Assembly: GCA_964517135.1 (NCBI GenBank)
Contig: CAZFBA010000008.1
Span: 1 to 64,000 of the forward strand
Length of the DNA stretch: 64,000 bases
Source of the DNA: CAZFBA01 sp964517135
GTDB taxonomy: Bacteria; Cyanobacteriota; Vampirovibrionia; JBFMGH01
Direction: 5' to 3'
Below, one piece after another: positions 26,526-35,164 of this stretch; positions within the stretch are counted from its first letter, which is position 1; each line of letters begins with the position of its first letter. Made by a program: the position numbers and the translations under genes. Under the pieces are notes generated by a model. That model was not told the DNA's origin, did no database searches, and worked only from the letters and a program-made list of their open reading frames with translations.

Positions 26526-26978
26526 CTATACAAGCTCTCCCAGCAAAAGATCGGCTTTTGCAAGAAGGGATTGTTTATTAAGTTCTGGACGTTGATCCAG
26601 ATACTTTTCAAGAGCCTCTAAGGGAGACTTGTAGTATGTAGCATCTACTTCAGGGAGGCTCGTGCCTGATGGATTCTGAACGACAACTGGAGTAATGCTA
26701 CGAAACGCTGTCTTATGAAGCTTTTCTCTTATTTTAAGTTCATTTATTATATCGGCCTGTTCAGGCTTTATTTTATATACTATTTTGACCACACAGCCTT
26801 CAATGTCATACTGTTCTATGGTAGATAGTATTTTTTGCTGGGGATCAGCGACACCAGTTGCGTCAACCATAATGGTTTTAAATCTATTAGGCTGGCTTAA
26901 TACCGTATTTCCCCGTAGACTATCTTTTTGCGTATTTACCACTTTTGAGTCCTTAACCCGAAAATATACTCGATCCCG
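26526..26978 (-). pseudogene. sbcD: C-terminal remnant of exonuclease subunit SbcD
   Basis: The translated frame matches only the C-terminal capping part of SbcD/Mre11-like nucleases: the DRVYF strand, then RFKTIMVDATGVADPQQKIL, the IKPEQADIINELKIREKLHK stretch and SPLEALEKYLDQRPEL. The N-terminal phosphoesterase domain, with its metal-binding Asp and His motifs, is absent. The frame is closed by TAG at 27003-27005 and no other frame upstream resumes the homology. The first usable start is GTG at 26942, without a ribosome site, which would give 138 residues. A truncated gene is most likely; a recruited stand-alone domain is less so. No sbcC is in the window. Confidence 0.7.
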
Positions 26979-27005
26979 ACAGAACGTAAGAGGCCACCAC
27001 CGCTA

Positions 27006-27469
27006 ATAGAAGCTATTAACGTGACTATGCATGTATTTGTTGTGCAATGCCTCTTCTGTCGTCCTGTTCTATTCATGATTAAAAAAATCCTTTTAACTGT
27101 CAAGGTATTGAGGGAAAAAAAATTTATTAAAAAACTTTATTATGGCGGTTTTGTGGTCTGTAACGTAGGTATATGTTGAGTATTACAAACTAAAAATTTT
27201 CTGTTTTAGCCTTAATATTTCTTGATTTCAAAATCCTTAAAACTCTCTTGATTTCAGCTATTTAAAAGGATATTTGTTGTAGTTTTTGATGAAAAATATT
27301 ATCTGAACAGAAAAATCTCCTGTCTTTGAATGCAAAAGAATTTCATAGGTTTAAGCTGCATTTTGTGAAGTTAGTGTGTGCTCTGAAAGTATTATCAAGT
27401 GCTGGTTTGCAAAAATAACACAGAAGCTTTTTCAGCTAATCTGATTGATAAAAGTTTTTAGCGCATGTA
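27006..27469. other. 464-bp gene-free stretch between the sbcD remnant and the repeat protein
   Basis: I find no gene. On the minus strand TTGACA (27098-27103) with AATCAT 17 bp further could be a weak promoter reading towards the sbcD remnant. No terminator for the repeat-protein gene is obvious just below 27470. Confidence 0.3.
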
Positions 27470-29469
27470 TTACTTATGGCGTCCATGTTGATTGTGTTCT
27501 GAGAAGACGAAAAGGTTAATGATTTCGTCGAGTTCTTTGGCTTTATGATGGAAATATTGAATATCGTCTTCAAGCCGCCGAATGAGTATTTTATGTTCTT
27601 CAATGATGTTGTAGTTTTCTTTGGTGAAGTTGTGAAGGCGTCCGAGTGCCTGTTGTGCGTCGGCGAGGACTTCTGACATGGAGATACCCATGGCTTCCAT
27701 AGTTTGTTTGATGATTTGTGCTCCTGTCTGGCGTGAGACACCTGCGGGTAAGCCACCTACAAGCTTGATTAGCGTCTCAACGTTAGAGTTAAAAATATCA
27801 GGCCCTGTTGTGGGTTTGTCAGCTCCGGGGCGATTGTTAGAAGGCTCTCTGAGTGCTTCTTTACGGTATCTTTCATCTTCAAAACGGGGTTTCTCTGCTG
27901 GCCTGCCGTAGTCTCTGGCTGGTTCGTGATAATACCGTTCTGTTGGCCGGCTGTAGTCTCTGGCCGGCTCGTGGTGGTATCTTTCATCAGGTCTGCCGTA
28001 GCTTACCGGTGGTTCGTGGTGGTATCTTTCNNNNNNNNNNNNNNNNNNNNNNNNNNNNNNNNNNNNNNNNNNNNNNNNNNNNNNNNNNNNNNNNNNNNNN
28101 NNNNNNNNNNNNNNNNNNNNNNNNNNNNNNGGTATCTTTCATCAGGTCTGCCGTAGCTTACCGGTGGTTCGTGGTGGTATCTTTCATCAGGTCTGCCGTA
28201 GCTTACCGGTGGTTCGTGGTGGTATCTTTCTTCAGGTCTGCCGTAGCTTGCTGGCGGTTCGTGGTGGTATCTTTCTTCAGGTCTGCCGTAGCTTGCTGGC
28301 GGTTCGTGGTGGTATCTTTCTTCAGGTCTGCCGTAGCTTACCGGCGGTTCGTGGTGGTATCTTTCTTCAGGTCTGCCGTAGCTTGCTGGTGGTTGCTGGT
28401 AATAGTGTTCTCTATCGGCTGTTAAGTCATAGGAGGGTTCTTCCTGAAATCTTGTATGTGGCATGGGTGCTTCTTCCAGTGGATCTGGTTGTATTACAGG
28501 TCTGCGGGGTTCTCCTGGTTGTTGATATTGAGGCCCTGTTTGAGGTTGTTGTGGGTTGTGAGGCTGGTAGTGTGTTTGAGGTGAACCTTCTAAATCTAGT
28601 GGAGAGCGTGTAGTTGGCTCAGAGCTGGAATATTCCGGCCCCGCCACTGGTTGTACCGCATCCAGGTCAAGCCCCTGCGGTATGTTTTCTCCGGTATCCT
28701 CCCATGTTTGTTCCTGAGAGAGATCATCATGCATGATATCGGAGTGAGCATAACCTATTTGAGACTGTTGTTGATAATCTTCATCGTATTGATGGAAGGT
28801 TATATCCTGTTCTTGAGAATCGTCAGGTTGCTCAATTTGTGGGATGGCTGGTTCTTCATAGCTTTGAGGTGAATATTCTTGATATTGTGCTGTGTCATAG
28901 TCTTGCTGGTATTGTGGTTCTGGTGTTTGTCCTAGTTGTGGTGCCTGATATTGAGGAATGTCATCTTCTGAAAGATCTATATTCTCTTCCTGGTTGTCAT
29001 ATGATTGCTGGTTGTAGTCGAATTCCTGGTAAGTTTGCTGGTTATAGTCAAATTCTTCATAGGATTGCTGGTCATAGCTGTTTGGGGCAACTTCTTCAAG
29101 ATCGCTGCCAGGCAGGGTTTGTTCTTCTGCTCCCATAAAACTTCCATACTGTGGTATTTCATCGGGCATGCCAGCTGTTTCAAAACTGGGGAGTTCATCC
29201 TGTGGTGGAGCCTGGTATTCTGTGTATCCTGGAGGACCCTGTACCTCTTCATATTGAACTTCTTCACTGCCAAAATCCATGTGAGAAATGGTATCAAGAC
29301 CATGTTCATCTACAGGTATATTGTGTTGCATTACAGGTTCCTGAGGGCTTTCAGGCGGTATTCCCTGCGGGGTTGCTGGTGCACCTTCAGGGGCATTTTG
29401 TGTTTTTAATGCCTGTATGATCTTTTTTCCTAGTCCATCTGGAAGTTTGCTTTGTCTTTTAGAATCCAC
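27470..29469 (-). CDS. Gln/Pro-rich repeat protein interrupted by an assembly gap
   Basis: The start is GTG 29469 with GGAGAG upstream. The first 330 residues are disordered and rich in Gln, Tyr, Glu and Pro (for example YDNQEENIDLSEDDIPQYQA). Then come tandem 15-residue units of the type HHEPPASYGRPEERY. Behind the N run the same repeat resumes and leads into a folded, helical C-terminal domain (ETLIKLVGGLPAGVSRQTGA, then a coiled coil with IRRLEDDIQYFHHKAKELDE) ending at 27470. The two parts are in different frames only because the 100 N are a placeholder. No signal peptide is seen. The function is unknown; an oligomerising cytoplasmic protein with a flexible arm is a fair description. Confidence 0.8.
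27978..28402 (-). repeat. 45-bp tandem repeat encoding 15-residue units
   Basis: Units begin at 27978 and 28023 on one side of the gap and at 28133, 28178, 28223, 28268, 28313 and 28358 on the other, all exactly 45 bp apart, with a few third-base and Pro/Val/Ala changes. There are no unique spacers, so it is not a CRISPR array. Copy number in the genome is unknown because of the gap. Confidence 0.95.
28031..28130. other. Assembly gap of 100 N
   Basis: Exactly 100 N lie inside the 45-bp repeat. The reading frames on the two sides do not agree across 100 nt, so the true length differs from 100. Confidence 0.98.
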
Positions 29470-29988
29470 AGTATGCTCTCCAAAACCTCACCTATTTATC
29501 TATTATAAGTCAATAACGACAATCATAAAAATTGTTATGGCAAATAAACGATCTTTTTAGCTATACGATTAGAAGTATTGTGGCGTTGTGTTAGATGTAA
29601 CTTTTTATTAAGTTGTGAAGATATAGTTACAAAAGCTAAACATCCCCCGTTTTTTGGTATGCCTTTTTGTCTGGTTTATGTGGTTGAAAGGCAGTTAGTT
29701 TTTTAGTGAAATTCATTAAAGTCAAGTATACATGCTTTGCAATCTCTTTAGCAATAGAATGATAAGTTCTTTTATACTTATATTATAGCCTTTGTTGGGG
29801 TAAGTTTTCTGGCGGGTGTATTCTTGTCAGGTTCTTTAGTTAGTGATATTTTTGTTTTGCCCCGGTGTATTTCTGAAGAAGTCTTGTGTGGTGTATTAAG
29901 GCATATTGCAGAAGTTAATTTCTTTTCTGTATGGTGAGTTTGTGTCTGTGTTATACTAAAACTGATATTTGTTATGGAGACATTAAAA
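29470..29988. other. Divergent intergenic region with the lysA promoter
   Basis: About 500 bp separate the repeat protein (minus) from lysA (plus). TGT plus TATACT (29949-29957) is an extended -10 element about 32 nt before the lysA start. I see nothing else of note. Confidence 0.45.
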
Positions 29989-31344
29989 ATGGATAAATCC
30001 CCTAATCAGAATATTTACCCGATAACGATGAATGTTAATTCCAGGGGGCATCTTGAAATAGGTGGATGTAGTGTAGTTGAACTTGCTTCCAAGTTTGGAA
30101 CGCCCCTCTATGTGATAGATGAAGATACTCTCAGAAAAGGCATAAGAAATTATAAAACTGAATTTACTTCAAAATATAAAGAAAGTCTTGTTTTGTATGC
30201 TGCAAAGTCTTTTATATGTGAGGCTATAGCGCATATATTACAGGAAGAAGGTGCAGGGATTGATGTTGTCTCTGGAGGTGAGCTTTATGTTGCCCTGAAA
30301 ACAGGAGTCTCTTCTTCGAAAATCTATTTTAACGGTAATAATAAGTCAAGTGAAGAACTGGCCCTTGCTGTAGATAATGAAATAGGTGCTGTTATTGTTG
30401 ACAATTTTTATGAGCTTGAATTGCTCAATCAGGTAGCTATTTCAAAATCTAAAAAGATAAATGTAATGTTGCGTTTGGCCCCGGGTATTGAGTGTCATAC
30501 CCATGAATACATTAAAACCGGCCAGATAGATAGCAAGTTCGGCTTTGATCTTTCACAGGTTGATGAAGCTGTACAAAAAATAGCTAAACTCTATCATAGT
30601 CTTAGATTACAGGGGTTTCATTCTCACATTGGCTCGCAAATTTTTGACCTTAATTCTTATTCTGATCTGGTCAGGATATTGCTTGAACGTTATGCATCTA
30701 TCAAAGAGACCTATAATATTGACTTAACAAAGCTTAATGTTGGTGGTGGTCTTGGCATTAAGTATACAGAAGAAGATTCACCTCCTGCGATGTCTGAAAT
30801 GGCTAATACTATAGTTAATGCTATTAATGAAAACGTAGAAAGACTTGGGATATCCAGCCCAACCCTGTTGTTGGAACCAGGCAGGAGTCTTACCGGCCCG
30901 GCAGGTATTACTTTATACCGTGTCGGGAGTTCTAAAGTGGTTCCGGGTATAAGAAAATATATTGCTGTTGATGGTGGAATGGCCGATAATCCCAGGCCTG
31001 CCATGTATCAATCTCTTTATAGCGCATGTGTAGCCAGCAAAATGTTAGAAAAAAATAAGGAAGTTGTAACTGTAGCTGGTAGATTTTGTGAATCTGGTGA
31101 TATACTTATAAAAGATATTGAACTGGCTCAAACTGTAAGTGGAGATATACTGGCTGTTTTTTCAACGGGAGCATATAATTACTCAATGTCCAGCAACTAT
31201 AATATGGTTCCCAGGCCGGCTTGCGTGCTGGTAAAAGATGGAAGTGCTGAAATAATAATCGAAAGGGAATCATATCAACATCTAATTTCTTTAAATCGTG
31301 TACCAACACGGTTGTTAAAGTATAAAAGTATACCTGCTCAATAA
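29989..31344 (+). CDS. lysA: Diaminopimelate decarboxylase
   Basis: LysA makes L-lysine from meso-diaminopimelate with PLP. The PLP lysine lies in VLYAAKSF (about residue 73), the phosphate-binding glycines in NVGGGLGIKY, and the substrate region EPGRSLTGPAG and GRFCESGDI (the Cys of the partner active site) are present. The length, 451, is normal. I prefer the ATG at 29989, preceded by GGAGA, over the one five codons upstream. A promoter of extended -10 type precedes it. cdaA follows 13 nt after the stop, so lysine/peptidoglycan precursor supply and c-di-AMP synthesis share a transcript. Confidence 0.95.
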   Translation: MDKSPNQNIYPITMNVNSRGHLEIGGCSVVELASKFGTPLYVIDEDTLRKGIRNYKTEFTSKYKESLVLYAAKSFICEAIAHILQEEGAGIDVVSGGELYVALKTGVSSSKIYFNGNNKSSEELALAVDNEIGAVIVDNFYELELLNQVAISKSKKINVMLRLAPGIECHTHEYIKTGQIDSKFGFDLSQVDEAVQKIAKLYHSLRLQGFHSHIGSQIFDLNSYSDLVRILLERYASIKETYNIDLTKLNVGGGLGIKYTEEDSPPAMSEMANTIVNAINENVERLGISSPTLLLEPGRSLTGPAGITLYRVGSSKVVPGIRKYIAVDGGMADNPRPAMYQSLYSACVASKMLEKNKEVVTVAGRFCESGDILIKDIELAQTVSGDILAVFSTGAYNYSMSSNYNMVPRPACVLVKDGSAEIIIERESYQHLISLNRVPTRLLKYKSIPAQ

Positions 31345-31357
31345 GGATTGATGCTGC

Positions 31358-32278
31358 GTGCCAACGAATACTACAGACCTGCTGAGTTTTATCTATAACC
31401 CGATTAGAGATTTTGTACAAAACTTCGGGGAACACCCTATTTATCTTGTTGAAATAGCTGTGCTTGCCTTTATTGTCTGGCGGGTTTATCTGCGTATCAA
31501 AGGTACACAGGCAGAACAGTTATTAAAGGGTATACTTGTTATAGTGGCAGCACTGCTTTTAAGTAAAGCGTTTCATCTTGAAATTATAAGCAGAGTGCTG
31601 GAAAACCTTGTTAGTGTCGTACTCGTTGGCCTGGTCGTTATTTTTCAGCCAGAACTCAGGCGTATTCTTGGCTATTTAGGCCAATCCAGCATGTTTACCA
31701 GAAATATACTTGATTTTAATGCTGAAGGAGATATTAAAAACCTGATTTACTCTATTACAGAGGCGGTTAATCATCTTAGTAAGACTCATACTGGCGCATT
31801 AATTGTACTGGAAGAATCACCCTCTGCTGAAACCTATCTTGAAGTAGGAACACCTGTTAATGCAGATGTTAGTCCTGAGCTTATACTAACGATATTCCAT
31901 CCTCATACACCGCTTCACGATGGTGCTATAGTTATTAATGGCACCAAGATAATTGCTGCTGGCGTACTGTTGCCCCTTACTGAAGATCCTAAATTGAGCT
32001 GGCAATACGGAACCAGGCACAGGGCAGCTATTGGAATGAGTGAGATTTCTAATTCTCTCTGTATAGTCGTTTCAGAAGAAACGGGTGATATTTCTGTTGC
32101 TAAATCAGGCGTCTTAAAAAAATATACCAGCATTGAGGAATTCAGTCAGGGGCTTACTGAAACCCTTGAAAAGATTTATCCGCAAAAGAAAAAGGTTGAT
32201 TTAAGCTCTGCAAAACTCCATGAAATGTTACCTTCAGACTTTAAAATCTTAAATATCTTTTCAGGTATGAAAAAATAA
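31358..32278 (+). CDS. cdaA: Diadenylate cyclase CdaA (c-di-AMP synthase)
   Basis: CdaA makes cyclic di-AMP from two ATP. Three N-terminal membrane segments (about residues 25-95) precede the DAC domain, which shows both catalytic motifs, LHDGAIVI (about 184-191) and GTRHRAAIGMSE (about 217-228). The C-terminal 40 residues are variable. The start is GTG, 13 nt behind lysA, with AAGGA upstream. c-di-AMP usually controls potassium and osmolyte transport; no target or phosphodiesterase is in this window. A terminator directly follows, making lysA-cdaA a closed two-gene operon. Confidence 0.95.
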   Translation: MPTNTTDLLSFIYNPIRDFVQNFGEHPIYLVEIAVLAFIVWRVYLRIKGTQAEQLLKGILVIVAALLLSKAFHLEIISRVLENLVSVVLVGLVVIFQPELRRILGYLGQSSMFTRNILDFNAEGDIKNLIYSITEAVNHLSKTHTGALIVLEESPSAETYLEVGTPVNADVSPELILTIFHPHTPLHDGAIVINGTKIIAAGVLLPLTEDPKLSWQYGTRHRAAIGMSEISNSLCIVVSEETGDISVAKSGVLKKYTSIEEFSQGLTETLEKIYPQKKKVDLSSAKLHEMLPSDFKILNIFSGMKK

Positions 32279-32286
32279 ACCAAAAA

Positions 32287-32316
32287 CACTACCCGGTCAG
32301 GGTAGTGCTTGCTTTT
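32287..32316 (+). terminator. Terminator of lysA-cdaA
   Basis: CACTACCC and GGGTAGTG form a perfect 8-bp stem with a 5-nt loop starting 8 nt after the cdaA stop, followed by CTTGCTTTT. Confidence 0.8.
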
Positions 32317-33026
32317 GTACCGATTTAATTTGATTCAGAAAATATTTTAGTGTATCACACACCTTTCTTATAACTGAAAAATTCCAGACATGTGATATAT
32401 TCCCGTTTCCGGATATTTTAAACACAAAACAGATTAATGTTAACTTATTGTAATAGTCATCCTGTTTGTTGAGTATTTGAGGGTTTTCCCTGAACAAAAT
32501 GTTGAACAATTTTTATGGTGTGTGTTTATGCTATCTAAATCTTTGTATCTCTTGAATCATCATAATAGTTGAATTTATGTAGTTAGTTCAATTTAGAAAT
32601 CACTGATATCGCTAACTTTGACGATTATAGTAGGTGATATTGTTTTCATGCACTAAAAAACAGGTTAAAAAATCGCTCTATTAACTGTTTCAAGATGTTG
32701 AAAAGAAATATAAAGTAAACTTTTGCATCAATTCAAGAAAAAAAAATTATTCTGAAAGATCCTGCAAAGCTGCCTTATTCCCGGAATTCACAAAACTTTT
32801 CATAAAAAAGAGCTTTCATGTTTTTATACTCTTGATATAATTATTCTACTGAAAAATTTACTACGTGAAATGTAGAGTTCACGGGGTGATAGTATACAGA
32901 TAATCAAATATGCAACAAATTGTTGACTGGCAAAACTTTTTAGTCCAGTGTTAGGGAATTTTTGTACTGCAAAAAGCTGACGATGTGAGAAGAAACAACT
33001 TAAATGTTAAAGTTGGAGGGATTTAA
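32317..33026. other. 710-bp gene-free region upstream of cobO
   Basis: I see no gene. TGA plus TATAAT (32833-32841) with TTTCAT 16 bp upstream of the hexamer is a likely plus-strand promoter, which would give cobO a leader of about 180 nt. That leader contains an ACTGG/CCAGT stem near 32925-32948 but not the B12-box or other conserved cobalamin-riboswitch blocks. The rest is AT-rich and featureless. Confidence 0.4.
32814..32841 (+). promoter_or_regulatory. Extended -10 promoter for cobO
   Basis: TGA-TATAAT (32833-32841) fits an extended -10 element; TTTCAT at 32814-32819 is a poor -35 with a 16-bp spacer. The nearest gene downstream is cobO. Confidence 0.45.
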
Positions 33027-33569
33027 TTGCTTAAAAATGGTTATATTCAGATTTATACGGGTGACGGTAAAGGTAAAACAACAGCATCTCTGGGGCTGGC
33101 ATTAAGGGCGATTGGCCACGGCTGGAAAGTTCTTATTATCCAGTTTACCAAAGGTGAAAAAGAAGAAAACAATAATTATTATGGCGAAATTAAAGCGGCT
33201 TCAAACCTGATGCCTAACCTTGAAGTGATGCAATTCGGGCTGGATAGAGTTGTTTTTTCTTCTAATGTTAGCATTGAAGATTATAAAGAAACACGGCGTG
33301 GCTGGGAAGAAGCCAAGCAAAAGATTAAAAGCGGAGAATATAACCTTGTTATTCTTGACGAAATTAACATTTGCGTTGATCTCGGCTTAATTAAAGTCTC
33401 TGAATTGAAAGAATTTCTTTTAAGCAGACCTAAAAATGTTGAAATTGTTCTTACTGGAAGAAGAGCGCATCCTGAGATTGTCTCTATGGCACATCTGGTA
33501 ACAGAAATGAAGCCTATCAAACATTATTTTGATACAGGTGTTATGGCAAGAAGAGGAATTGAATACTAA
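33027..33569 (+). CDS. cobO: Corrinoid adenosyltransferase (CobO/BtuR type)
   Basis: This enzyme transfers the 5'-deoxyadenosyl group of ATP to Co(I) corrinoids, giving adenosylcobalamin or adenosyl-cobyrinate. The P-loop variant GDGKGKTTASLG (about 9-20), VLIIQFTKG, the Walker B-like LVILDEINICVDLGL, VEIVLTGRRAHPEI and the terminal HYFDTGVMARRGIEY all fit. The 180 residues are normal length. The start is TTG with GGAGGG 6 nt upstream. It stands alone with its own promoter and terminator. No cobalamin biosynthesis neighbours are present, so it may serve B12 salvage. Confidence 0.94.
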   Translation: MLKNGYIQIYTGDGKGKTTASLGLALRAIGHGWKVLIIQFTKGEKEENNNYYGEIKAASNLMPNLEVMQFGLDRVVFSSNVSIEDYKETRRGWEEAKQKIKSGEYNLVILDEINICVDLGLIKVSELKEFLLSRPKNVEIVLTGRRAHPEIVSMAHLVTEMKPIKHYFDTGVMARRGIEY

Positions 33570-33577
33570 AAGCTTTT

Positions 33578-33605
33578 ATCCCCGCAAATAACGGGGATTT
33601 TTTAT
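33578..33605 (+). terminator. Terminator after cobO
   Basis: ATCCCCG and CGGGGAT form a 7-bp stem around CAAATAA and run into TTTTT, starting 9 nt after the cobO stop. Confidence 0.88.
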
Positions 33606-33794
33606 CTTTATTACTTTCTATATACAGTTTTACATTCAGAAATAGATTTTCAATAGCTTTAAATAAGTTTGATTTCTGAACAGTAAAACTCCCTACTTTA
33701 AAGAAATCCTAAGAAAATTTCTCATTGCATGTATTTTGACCGTGTTTGGTATACACTTTGAATAATAAAGTCATGTAGTTTTGAATGATTGATT

Positions 33795-34544
33795 ATGGCC
33801 GTAAAACAACAAGCATTGAGTGATACAGTAAAAGAAATTATCAACCAGAATAAAATTAAGCATGTTGCTATTATTATGGATGGAAATCGCAGGTGGGCTC
33901 TTAAAAATAACCTTCCTAAAACAGCAGGACATAATAGTGGGCGCAAAACCTTTAAAAATATTGTGAAACATTCTGCAAGAGTTGGCCTGCAATGCCTCAC
34001 TACGTATGCCTTTTCTACTGAAAACTGGGGCAGGGATAAGAAAGAAGTTAACTTTTTAATGAACCTGCTCGTGGAATCTCTTAATAATGAGATAAAAGAG
34101 CTTATTGAAAATAACGTAAAACTTAAATTTATTGGCAGAAAAGATCGTCTTAGTGAGAAAATTGTTAACATGATGCATCATTCTGAAAAAATAACCGTAA
34201 ATAATACAGGATTGTTGCTTCAAGTTGCTATAGACTATGGTGCTCGATTTGAAATTGCTGAAGCTGTCAGAAAAATTGCCGAAAAAGTTAAAGCAAATGA
34301 GCTTGCTGTAAGTGATATTGATGAAGAATTGCTTGAGACTTATCTCTATACTGCTTCTGTGCCTGATCCTGATTTAATTATCAGGACAGGAGGTGAACAT
34401 CGCTTGAGTAACTATTTACTGTGGCAGGCAGCATACAGTGAATTGTATATTACTCCTACTTTCTGGCCTGAATTTACTGAAGAAGAGTTTAATCACGCTA
34501 TTATAGACTTTAGTAAAAGACAGAGAAGATGGGGCAAAGACTGA
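33795..34544 (+). CDS. uppS: Isoprenyl (undecaprenyl) diphosphate synthase
   Basis: UppS is the cis-prenyltransferase that makes the lipid carrier for peptidoglycan and other cell-surface polymers. The active-site loop HVAIIMDGNRRWA with the catalytic Asp, the LTTYAFSTENWGR stretch, and the C-terminal DLIIRTGGEHRLSNYLLWQA with SELYITPTFWPEF are all present. The 249 residues are normal length. I start at ATG 33795; the frame also has a TTG two codons earlier, and neither has a good ribosome site. rdgB and the six-domain secreted protein follow closely, forming a likely operon. Confidence 0.95.
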   Translation: MAVKQQALSDTVKEIINQNKIKHVAIIMDGNRRWALKNNLPKTAGHNSGRKTFKNIVKHSARVGLQCLTTYAFSTENWGRDKKEVNFLMNLLVESLNNEIKELIENNVKLKFIGRKDRLSEKIVNMMHHSEKITVNNTGLLLQVAIDYGARFEIAEAVRKIAEKVKANELAVSDIDEELLETYLYTASVPDPDLIIRTGGEHRLSNYLLWQAAYSELYITPTFWPEFTEEEFNHAIIDFSKRQRRWGKD

Positions 34545-34549
34545 TTAAA

Positions 34550-35131
34550 ATGCTTGACAATATTGTGTTTGCATCTAAAAATACCGGTAAAATAAGAGAA
34601 GTAAAACAGCTTTTTTCCGGAATAAATGTTAAAATACTGCCTGCACCGGAAACTTTTGATCCGGTAGAAGACGGTAAAACCTTTATGGAAAACGCTATTA
34701 TAAAAGCTAATGAAGCAGCCAGGCTTACAGGCAAGACCTCTCTGGCTGATGATTCTGGACTTATTGTTGATGCCCTTGATGGTGCGCCCGGGGTGCATTC
34801 TTCCCGTTATGCTGATACTGACTGCGCACGTATTAATAAGCTGCTTGAGGCTATGAAAACAATACCTCAAGGAGAACGTCAGGCAAGATTTTTCTGTTCT
34901 ATGGTTCTAATTGCCCCTGAAGGAGATATTTTATTTTCTACCTCGGGTGTTTGTGAAGGTGAGATAATCCATGAACCCCGTGGTAACGATGGCTTTGGTT
35001 TCGATCCGGTGTTTTTCTTGAAGGATAAAAACCTGACCATGGCAGAAATTCCTCTTGAAGAGAAAAATACTTTAAGCCACAGGGCAAAAGCATTGAGACA
35101 AATGCTTGATTGGATCACTAAAAATCAGTAG
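34550..35131 (+). CDS. rdgB: Non-canonical purine NTP pyrophosphatase RdgB
   Basis: RdgB hydrolyses ITP, dITP and XTP to keep deaminated purines out of nucleic acids. The start DNIVFASKNTGKIREVKQLF with the SxNxxK-type substrate loop, LADDSGLIVDALDGAPGVHS with the metal-binding Asp, RGNDGFGFDPVFF and LSHRAKALRQM are all diagnostic. It has 193 residues from the ATG at 34550, five nt after the uppS stop; an ATG at 34529 inside uppS would add seven residues. The secreted repeat-domain gene follows 33 nt later. Confidence 0.94.
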   Translation: MLDNIVFASKNTGKIREVKQLFSGINVKILPAPETFDPVEDGKTFMENAIIKANEAARLTGKTSLADDSGLIVDALDGAPGVHSSRYADTDCARINKLLEAMKTIPQGERQARFFCSMVLIAPEGDILFSTSGVCEGEIIHEPRGNDGFGFDPVFFLKDKNLTMAEIPLEEKNTLSHRAKALRQMLDWITKNQ

Positions 35132-35164
35132 TTAACAACATTGAAAGTATATAAGGTATAGAAT

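Noticed and set aside
27978..28402. Regular 45-bp repeats that might suggest a CRISPR array
   Set aside because: Units are head-to-tail without spacers, in frame, and encode a protein repeat.
27678..28872. Long open frames on the plus strand opposite the repeat protein
   Set aside because: They are mirror products of the 45-bp repeat and run through the N gap; the minus strand has the ribosome site and a sensible protein at both ends.
32848..33026. Cobalamin riboswitch in the cobO leader
   Set aside because: The leader lacks the B12-box and the other conserved blocks; only a 5-bp stem is visible.
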